This document shows positions 58,306-64,000 of a stretch of 64,000 nucleotides of DNA, in pieces (position 1 is the stretch's first letter; the number at the start of each line of letters is the position of its first letter). Location: contig CAMARR010000001.1 of assembly GCA_945860915.1 (NCBI GenBank), positions 1-64,000 of the forward strand, written 5' to 3'. Under the pieces are notes generated by a model that was not told the DNA's origin, did no database searches, and saw nothing but the letters and a program-made list of their open reading frames with translations. The position numbers and the translations under genes are program-made. The stretch comes from Candidatus Kuenenia stuttgartensis. Lineage in GTDB: Bacteria > Planctomycetota > GCA-002687715 > CAIWVZ01.

Positions 58306-59237
58306 CTCGTGTTAGGGCATTGCTTGAGTCTACGCGTCCATTCACCTTGGCACCGCCAGTCCTTGGGATGGTTTCAGGAGGCTTGAGCGCGCTTGGCGCC
58401 GGCCGAAGCCTCGTCAGCGGGTCTTCCTTCGTTACGCATGTCGTATGTGGCGCGGCCATGGCCGGGCTACTCAATGCGGCAAGCAATGTGCTGAATCAGA
58501 TTCACGACATTCATCTAGACGAGATCAACAAACCGGAGCGCCCGATTCCATCAGGGCGTCTATCGCTGTTCGCGGCTCGCGCGTGGGCTTTGTTGCTTTA
58601 TGTAGTCTCTATCGGTCTTGCGTTCCTTCTGACACCAGCTGGATCCCCGGAGGTCGGCGGCATTGTTCTCGTGACCGCGATTCTCACCTGGATCTACTCA
58701 GCGCCTCCAATTCGTGCGCGAAATTCGTGGTGGTTAGGCCCGTTGGTCATCGCCATTCCGCGCGGACTTCTACTGAAAGTCGCGGGGTGGGGAGCGGTGG
58801 CGCCCGTGTTGTCTGATCGAGAGCCTTGGGTGCTTGGATGTGTGTTTTTTGTCTACGTTATTGGAGCGGCTCCCGTCAAGGACTTCGCGGATGTCGAAGG
58901 CGATCGAAGAGGTGGCGCTTCTTCATTGCCAATTAGATTTGGCCCCCGGAGGGCGGCGACGATCGTCGCAGCGTTCCTCGTACTTCCAGGGATCTTGCTG
59001 ATGGCTCTACCTTCGATCCATGTTGGTGGGCGTCCACTTCTTTCTCTTAATCCGCTCTTTGCGGCACTCGCTGGTGCCGTCATTTTTGGACACGGACTTC
59101 GAGTGGGACGAGTTATGGTCTCCGATCCTCTGGCACTTGTCCACGGCGGAGGGCAGGCCGCATGGCGACACATGTACCTTCTGATGATGGAGCTACAGAT
59201 CGCGGCGGCTGCGCTCTACTTTTTCGGTCACCCGTGA
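58302..59237 (+). CDS. UbiA-family prenyltransferase
   Basis: This 311-residue, roughly eight-helix protein overlaps the DUF92 gene by ATGA. It carries both aspartate-rich motifs: NVLNQIHDIHLDEINKPERP (NxxxDxxxD) and KDFADVEGDRRGGASSLPIRFG (DxxxD...R). UbiA enzymes attach a prenyl chain from a prenyl diphosphate to an aromatic ring, chlorophyllide, a glycerol phosphate or a sugar phosphate. The second motif resembles ChlG/digeranylgeranylglyceryl-phosphate synthase-like members. Next to VTE5- and VTE6-like genes it would use salvaged prenyl diphosphate. The acceptor is unknown. Confidence 0.9.
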   Translation: MTRVRALLESTRPFTLAPPVLGMVSGGLSALGAGRSLVSGSSFVTHVVCGAAMAGLLNAASNVLNQIHDIHLDEINKPERPIPSGRLSLFAARAWALLLYVVSIGLAFLLTPAGSPEVGGIVLVTAILTWIYSAPPIRARNSWWLGPLVIAIPRGLLLKVAGWGAVAPVLSDREPWVLGCVFFVYVIGAAPVKDFADVEGDRRGGASSLPIRFGPRRAATIVAAFLVLPGILLMALPSIHVGGRPLLSLNPLFAALAGAVIFGHGLRVGRVMVSDPLALVHGGGQAAWRHMYLLMMELQIAAAALYFFGHP

Positions 59238-60409
59238 CGTGCGGTGATCGTAGACCATGATCCGCAGCGGTAGGCGCCTTGCGATGCAACTGCAAATGTC
59301 CAGCGAAGTACGCCACCGTGGGGTAGGAGCTCGCCGTCCTCCCAGCGGAGCTCTCTTGCTCCCGTTGACGATCGCCACGATGGGCGCCACTTTACGGTGG
59401 TGAGATGTTGGTCGGTGGATAGGTCTAGAATGTCGCGATCAAGTGCCCGCGTAACTAAGCGGCTCCGGCCCATCGAATCTGTCGCGATGGCGATGAAGAA
59501 CAGCTGCGATTTCAGGAGCTCCGACTGAAACACAGCGCTGAACACTGGCTCGTCGTCTGGGACTCGAAGTGATATTTCGCACAAGTTCGGGTGGGGGTTC
59601 CGAATTTGATTAGTCGATTCCACGTTGCCGAGAGGGCGAATAACTGGCGCCGTGTTCTTTAGAAATCCGTCCTCTAAGATTGGGCCGAGTCCGGCGAGCG
59701 TCATCTTCCCTTCGTGGGGAATCGTTGCAGGGTCAGAGTTGGCGAACCCTGATGTGGCGTTGACGAGGGCCTCGATTTCATACTCGACACCGTCATGCTC
59801 TGGAACGAGGAAGACGCAGTGAGTCGGTGACTGTCGCACAAGCGCAAGAACGCTCGTGAGGTTGTTCGCGCGAGCCGTCCTGCCCGATAGCGTTGATTGA
59901 ACGCGCGCATAACTGGCGGGAATCCAAAGACCTCCAAGCAAGACAAGGATGATTCCGGTGACGCACGGACCACGTCGGATGGGAATTGAGCGCCCAACTA
60001 ATACGATTCCGGCTACCGTTGCGATTGAGACAACAGCGCCGAGCATGGAAGGCGTTCCATCGGCCTCGGGGGTCGGTGCATAGCGAAGGTGGTTGGAGAA
60101 GGCAAACGTCGATGGGTGCAGGGCCCAAGTGACGATCGCCCCAACTGAGAGATCTACGCGCTCTGTCAGGAGCCCGATAGCCGTTCCGAGGATCATCCCG
60201 ACCATCGTCACGGCGACGATTCCTGGTACATGCGCGAGGGATGCCGAAAGTGGGTCTTCTGGCGACCAGATGCCGATTGCTGCAAGAGCCGCGGCTTCCT
60301 CAGGCAAGGGCGCGAGTCCACTCGAGAGGATTGCATACGCAGTCGCCATGACGGTCGACGTTGCGGTGCTCGCAACGAGCACTCGGCGTGAAGTTGCACT
60401 GATCCCCAT
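59228..60409 (-). CDS. Unknown multi-pass membrane protein
   Basis: I start it at MGISATSRRVLVASTATST (60409), preceded by AGGGAGTGG; the 60 extra residues in the track contain no family feature. The 393-residue protein has about six hydrophobic segments up to residue 190, then a soluble, probably periplasmic C-terminal half (SPTHCVFLVPEHDGVEYEIEALV, SLRVPDDEPVFSAVF, WRPSWRSSTGARELRWEDGEL). The two-part plan (helices plus exported half) resembles that of several other proteins here, but no family motif was recognised. It converges by 10 nt with UbiA. Confidence 0.55.
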   Translation of the reverse strand: MGISATSRRVLVASTATSTVMATAYAILSSGLAPLPEEAAALAAIGIWSPEDPLSASLAHVPGIVAVTMVGMILGTAIGLLTERVDLSVGAIVTWALHPSTFAFSNHLRYAPTPEADGTPSMLGAVVSIATVAGIVLVGRSIPIRRGPCVTGIILVLLGGLWIPASYARVQSTLSGRTARANNLTSVLALVRQSPTHCVFLVPEHDGVEYEIEALVNATSGFANSDPATIPHEGKMTLAGLGPILEDGFLKNTAPVIRPLGNVESTNQIRNPHPNLCEISLRVPDDEPVFSAVFQSELLKSQLFFIAIATDSMGRSRLVTRALDRDILDLSTDQHLTTVKWRPSWRSSTGARELRWEDGELLPHGGVLRWTFAVASQGAYRCGSWSTITARHG

Positions 60410-60631
60410 CCACTCCCTATCGGTTTCTCGTGTCTTCTCAATGGAAACACACTCGATGGGGCACGTTTTATGAGGCCGGAGCCGCCACGATGAGAGTTTG
60501 CGCGATGGTCCGATCCCGCCGCTGAGCCCGAAGACCTGCTTTAAATCCCCATGTTCGTGGGTGTTTACGGGGCGGGCTGCGAGGGTCACGCGAGGTTCGT
60601 ATCATCGGGGGCGCCATAAGGAATTCAACCC

Positions 60632-61348
60632 ATGCCTCTCTTCGACATGAAATACTGGATCATCGTCGGACCCGCCATGCTGCTCTCGATGCTGGCTGGG
60701 TTCTGGGTGAAGTCTGCTTTCAATAAGTGGAAAAATGTTGCGACGCGTTCGGGGCTTACTGGGTCGCGCGTCGCCCAACTCATCCTCGCACGCAATGGAA
60801 TCCATGACGTCAAGGTGGAGATGACAGACGGATACCTTTCCGATCACTACGATCCGAGGGATAAGGTGCTGCGTCTCTCGCCGGATGTCCACAATGGACG
60901 GTCGATTTCATCACTTGGTGTTGCGGCCCATGAAGTGGGTCACGCCATTCAGCACGCCGAGGGGTACAGTCCGCTAGGTTTTCGCTCAGCCTTAGTCCCA
61001 CTCGCGCAGTTTGGCTCGAACCTGTCGTGGATCTTCCTCATGGTGGGGATGCTGCTTGGAGCGGCCTCCCCGCTTGGTCGAGGGGTCATGATGGTCGGTG
61101 TCGGATTGTTCTCGTTCGCGGTGTTGTTCTCGCTTGTCACGTTGCCAGTCGAATTTGACGCGAGTCGCCGGGCGCTTATTACGCTCGAGCAAGGTGCCTA
61201 CCTCGACGCCGAGGAGATGACGGGCGCTCGCACGGTGTTGCGTGCGGCCGCAGCAACCTACGTCGCAGCAGCCATCATGGCTTTGGCCCAGCTCCTATAC
61301 TTCGTCATTCGATCGGGCTTGCTCGGCGGCGGTCGTCGAGAGGAATGA
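60632..61348 (+). CDS. YugP-type (DUF/Zn_peptidase_2) membrane zinc metallopeptidase
   Basis: This 238-residue protein has an N-terminal helix (IIVGPAMLLSMLAGFWV), the family lead GSRVAQLILARNGIHDVKVEM, SDHYDPRDKVLRLSP, and the zinc motif VAAHEVGHAIQHAEGYSPLGFR. Two further helices and FDASRRAL (the conserved distal Glu/Asp-S-R block) follow. It fits the neutral zinc metallopeptidase family of B. subtilis YugP in length and motif order. An AAGGA ribosome-binding site lies 9 nt before the ATG. The substrate is unknown. A 222-bp region upstream holds the divergent promoters; I saw no convincing boxes there. Confidence 0.92.
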   Translation: MPLFDMKYWIIVGPAMLLSMLAGFWVKSAFNKWKNVATRSGLTGSRVAQLILARNGIHDVKVEMTDGYLSDHYDPRDKVLRLSPDVHNGRSISSLGVAAHEVGHAIQHAEGYSPLGFRSALVPLAQFGSNLSWIFLMVGMLLGAASPLGRGVMMVGVGLFSFAVLFSLVTLPVEFDASRRALITLEQGAYLDAEEMTGARTVLRAAAATYVAAAIMALAQLLYFVIRSGLLGGGRREE

Positions 61349-61401
61349 CGGGCTTGTCCTTGGTCCGACGCCGTCGTGGCGCCGGGGTTTGGATAGGCTA
61401 G

Positions 61402-61428
61402 GCGTTGCGGAAGGCAACTCCGCAACGT
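61402..61428 (+). repeat. Inverted repeat upstream of the phosphoglycerate mutase gene
   Basis: CGTTGCGGA and TCCGCAACG form a 9-bp perfect stem with a 7-nt loop, extendable by one G-U pair. It lies in the 139-bp gap 54 nt after the peptidase stop and 60 nt before the mutase start. No T-run follows, so it is either a weak terminator for the peptidase gene or a leader structure of the mutase mRNA. Confidence 0.55.
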
Positions 61429-61487
61429 GGGTGCGGGTGAGGATGACTCGAGAATCCTCGCTCGGGTGACCCGCTGAGGAGAGTTTT

Positions 61488-63020
61488 GTGGCACGACGTC
61501 CCTTCGGGCTTATTGTTTGTGACGGTTTTGGTTGTCGTGAAGAGCGCGAAGCGAATGCGGTTGCACTTGCGCATACGCCGGTCTTTGATCGATTGCGACG
61601 TGATTATCCACTGACACAGATCCTCTCTCACGGCGAGTCGGTTGGGCTGCTTCCGGGGCTGATGGGGAACTCTGAAGTGGGCCACATGAACCTTGGCGCG
61701 GGACGCATCGTGGTGCAGTCGATTGATCGGATCAACAACGCGATTGGGGACGGCTCACTTGCGCGGCATCCGGTTCTCGTCGATCTCCTGCGGGCAACCA
61801 TTGGAGCAAAACGCCGCCTTCACCTGATGGTGTTGCTCTCCGATGGTGGAGTGCATAGTCATGAGGACCACGTTGCAGCGCTGCTCCAGATAGCTGCTAC
61901 ATACGGCTTTCATCGTGACGATGTGGTCGTCCATGCGTTCACGGATGGCAGAGATACGGCTCCCCGATGTGCGACGACATATCTGGATCGACTCGTGCGA
62001 GCGTTCGCTGATTCGGGTTGCGGAGTTCTCGGCACGGTGATTGGTCGCTACTACGCGATGGATCGAGACAATCGTTGGGACCGCGTCAAACTGGCTTACG
62101 ACGCGCTCATTCATGCCCGTGGCCACGTCGTTCATTCAGGGCGCGAGGCGGTCGAATCGGCGTACGGACGTGGAGAAGGCGACGAGTTCATTGCTCCGTC
62201 TATCGTGCATGGTGTTCCTCCGGTCGCGGCGGGAGACAGCGTGTTCTTTGTCAACTTTCGGCCTGATCGTGCGCGACAGTTGTCTATTGCCCTTAATCAG
62301 ATCGGCGAATTTTCCGAATTCGAAACGATCCCGCTTGGTCTGCGCTACGTGACAATGACGCAGTATCGAGGTGACTTTCCGTTCCCGCGTCTCTTCGAAC
62401 CAATCTCCCTTCAGGAGGTCTATGGCGAGATGATGGAATCAGCCGGTCTTCGGCAGCTTCGAATCGCCGAGACGGAGAAGTACGCGCATGTCACCTTCTT
62501 TCTGAACGGTGGGCGCGAAGTCGCTTTCCGCGGCGAAGAACGCATTCTCATCCCATCTCCGAAAGTCGCGACATACGACCTCGCGCCCGAGATGAGTTCC
62601 GTGGAGGTGACGCGTCGTACGGTCGATGCGATCCGCTCGGGGACGGTGGATACCTTTGTGGTCAACTACGCGAATCCGGACATGGTCGGACACACGGGGA
62701 TCCTCTCCGCCGCGATCAGAGCGGTGGAATCGGTCGACGTCGGGATCGGGGCGATTGTCGAGGCGACGTTGGCGCGCGGGGGAGCCCTGATCATCACGGC
62801 TGATCACGGGAACTGTGAGATGATGACGGACCCCATCACTGGGCAGCCCCACACCTCGCATACAACCAACCCAGTTCCGTTTCACCTCGTGTCAGCGGGC
62901 CACCGCGGACGGCGACTTCGACCGGGTGGTCGGCTCTGCGATGTGATACCGACCCTCTTCGAAGTGGCTGAGATTCCCCCAAGCCCGCTGATGACAGGCC
63001 GAAGCCTTCTTACAGACTAG
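61488..63020 (+). CDS. gpmI: 2,3-bisphosphoglycerate-independent phosphoglycerate mutase
   Basis: This 510-residue protein is the normal length for the family. It starts at GTG with a strong GAGGAGAG ribosome-binding site. Metal and catalytic blocks are all present: VCDGFGCREEREANA, GLMGNSEVGHMNLGAGR (catalytic Ser), SDGGVHSHEDH, FTDGRDTAP, NFRPDRARQL, NYANPDMVGHTG and ITADHGNCEMM with HTSHTTNPVPF. It interconverts 3- and 2-phosphoglycerate in glycolysis/gluconeogenesis using two Mn2+ ions. DGFG replaces the more common DGWG. It has no functional link to the glycan genes beyond its position. Confidence 0.97.
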   Translation: MARRPFGLIVCDGFGCREEREANAVALAHTPVFDRLRRDYPLTQILSHGESVGLLPGLMGNSEVGHMNLGAGRIVVQSIDRINNAIGDGSLARHPVLVDLLRATIGAKRRLHLMVLLSDGGVHSHEDHVAALLQIAATYGFHRDDVVVHAFTDGRDTAPRCATTYLDRLVRAFADSGCGVLGTVIGRYYAMDRDNRWDRVKLAYDALIHARGHVVHSGREAVESAYGRGEGDEFIAPSIVHGVPPVAAGDSVFFVNFRPDRARQLSIALNQIGEFSEFETIPLGLRYVTMTQYRGDFPFPRLFEPISLQEVYGEMMESAGLRQLRIAETEKYAHVTFFLNGGREVAFRGEERILIPSPKVATYDLAPEMSSVEVTRRTVDAIRSGTVDTFVVNYANPDMVGHTGILSAAIRAVESVDVGIGAIVEATLARGGALIITADHGNCEMMTDPITGQPHTSHTTNPVPFHLVSAGHRGRRLRPGGRLCDVIPTLFEVAEIPPSPLMTGRSLLTD

Positions 63021-63089
63021 GTTTACGTCGATTGCGGGGCAGAAGCGGCTGAAAGATCAACTCCGGTCAAGCGTATGCTGTGATGACCG

Positions 63090-63647
63090 ATGAGCGATTC
63101 TGCCTCAAGCGAAGCTGTCCTTCTCACCCGGGCTCGGAACCGGGATCAGGAGGCATTTGGCACCTTGGTGTCGCGCTACGAAACCACGCTTCTGAACGTG
63201 CTAATGCCGATCGTGGGCGAGCGCGAACGTGCCCGAGATCTCGTGCAGGAGACCATCCTGCGTGCGTATGAAAACCTTCATACCTACATCGATACGCACC
63301 GTTTTTCGACGTGGTTTTTTAGAATCGGCGTGAATTTGGCTATCAGCCTCAAGCGACGAATGCGGGTGGAGGGCCGGATCCTCGAGGAGCAGGCAAACGA
63401 GCCAGGGGCAGGGCTCGAACCCGGCCATTCACCGCTCGAGACTCTGGCGCGTGAAGAGGAAGCCCGAACGGTCCGTTTGGCGGTTGGAAGACTGCCTGAA
63501 CGATATGCCAACGTCGTGCGTATGAGATACGTCGAAGGGCTTTCTTGCCAGGAGATTGCCCAGAAACTTGATACGACACCTAACACCGTTTCCTTGGTCC
63601 TTTTTAGGGCTAAGCAACGTTTGCGCGAGGAGCTTTCTTCACCATGA
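63090..63647 (+). CDS. ECF-family RNA polymerase sigma factor
   Basis: This 185-residue protein has sigma region 2 (DQEAFGTLVSRYETTLLNVLMPIVGERERARDLVQETILRAYENL, then FSTWFFRIGVNLAISLKRR) and region 4 (AVGRLPERYANVVRMRYVEGLSCQEIAQKLDTTPNTVSLVLFRAKQRLRE). A short acidic linker separates them. It is of RpoE/SigW type, regulated by the zinc-finger anti-sigma encoded in an ATGA overlap. The trigger and the regulon are unknown. Confidence 0.95.
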   Translation: MSDSASSEAVLLTRARNRDQEAFGTLVSRYETTLLNVLMPIVGERERARDLVQETILRAYENLHTYIDTHRFSTWFFRIGVNLAISLKRRMRVEGRILEEQANEPGAGLEPGHSPLETLAREEEARTVRLAVGRLPERYANVVRMRYVEGLSCQEIAQKLDTTPNTVSLVLFRAKQRLREELSSP

Positions 63648-64000
63648 CTTCCCATTTATGCACCCGGATCCGTGTCCAATCGGAGTTTTACTTCGACGGC
63701 ACGCTGACACCCGCAGAGGAAGCCGTTTTCAATGACCATCTCGCGGCGTGCACAGCATGTGCAGCAGCCGTTGGGGAGGACTTGGCTTTGATCGAGACCC
63801 TCCGCTCGCTGCCGATGGTCGCATTCGACCGTCGCCCACAGGCGCCTCGTTGGCGCTCGATTGCTGCGGCCGCCTCCATCGCCATGCTCGTCGGCGTATC
63901 GTCGTTTGTGGCTGGGCGCTGGACGGTTCCATCCAAGGTCTCTGGCACGTCGGGCGGCACAAATCAGATCGTTGCATCTAACGGGGACGGTCGTGAACGG
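63644..64000 (+). CDS. Zinc-finger anti-sigma factor (cut by window edge)
   Basis: The ORF track misses this because it has no stop in the window. It begins MTSHLCTRIRVQSEFYFDG in an ATGA overlap with the sigma gene. The ZAS motif is FNDHLAACTACAAAV (HxxxCxxC). One membrane helix (SIAAAASIAMLVGVSSFVAG) follows at about residues 72-91, and then the periplasmic part begins. About 119 residues are visible. It binds and silences the sigma factor until an envelope signal releases it. Confidence 0.85.
   Translation, partial: MTSHLCTRIRVQSEFYFDGTLTPAEEAVFNDHLAACTACAAAVGEDLALIETLRSLPMVAFDRRPQAPRWRSIAAAASIAMLVGVSSFVAGRWTVPSKVSGTSGGTNQIVASNGDGRER

Noticed and set aside
1-64000. CRISPR arrays, insertion sequences, phage or integrase genes
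   Set aside because: No regularly spaced direct repeats, no transposase or integrase motifs and no flanking inverted repeats were seen; the tRNA has no integrase next to it.

Overview
The window looks like a chromosomal segment of a Gram-negative-type bacterium of moderately high GC. I infer, with moderate to low confidence, a member of the Planctomycetota. The grounds are the secreted glucose/sorbosone-dehydrogenase-like propeller with a glycine/proline-rich C-terminal domain, the RNase HII-like protein with a GYG active-site loop, the ECF sigma/zinc-finger anti-sigma pair, and the large set of surface-glycan genes. No rRNA, insertion sequence, phage gene or CRISPR array was seen. The only RNA gene found is a tRNA-Thr(CGU).
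Layout. 0-5.3 kb: a truncated secreted repeat protein, a GT-C membrane protein, a DASS anion symporter, the tRNA, a degenerate receiver domain and an RNase HII-like nuclease. 5.3-12.4 kb: a duplicated-domain exported protein, a UGM-like flavoprotein, a TMTC-like GT-C protein, a sugar-1-phosphate nucleotidylyltransferase and the secreted propeller. 12.5-21.5 kb (minus strand, overlapping genes): flavoprotein, two methyltransferases, two YfhO-like membrane proteins and a polyprenyl-phosphate-sugar-synthase-like GT2. 21.8-32.9 kb (plus strand, tightly packed): Wzm/Wzt ABC exporter, a methyltransferase/GT2-like fusion, a GT2, two GNAT-like paralogues, a LolD/FtsX-type ABC pair with histidine-rich loops, a DUF3299 protein and a HEAT-repeat protein. 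33.0-54.9 kb: the glycosyltransferase core, with a B12-type radical SAM protein, a radical-SAM-like protein lacking its cluster cysteines, two PIG-L deacetylases, several GT2s, five GT4-containing proteins (six GT4 domains) and a radical SAM/SPASM protein. One of these proteins is a 1406-residue GT4-coiled coil-GT4 chain. 55.0-59.2 kb: an alkaline-phosphatase-fold phosphodiesterase overlapping a dolichol/phytol-kinase-like gene, a DUF92 (VTE6-like) gene and a UbiA prenyltransferase. 59.2-64 kb: a membrane protein, a YugP-type zinc peptidase, cofactor-independent phosphoglycerate mutase, and the ECF sigma/anti-sigma pair that runs off the right edge.
Working model (inference): the 12-59 kb stretch makes, decorates and exports a surface glycan or glycolipid. 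Wzm/Wzt would export a polymer built by the GT4/GT2 enzymes. The DPM-like GT2 plus YfhO-like proteins could add side groups on the far side of the membrane. The PIG-L proteins could deacetylate, and the methyltransferases and GNAT-like proteins could cap. The prenol-kinase/UbiA block may supply or recycle a prenyl carrier or make a prenylated lipid. Many genes overlap as ATGA, GTGA or TTGA, so translational coupling is the rule, and several true starts are GTG or TTG.
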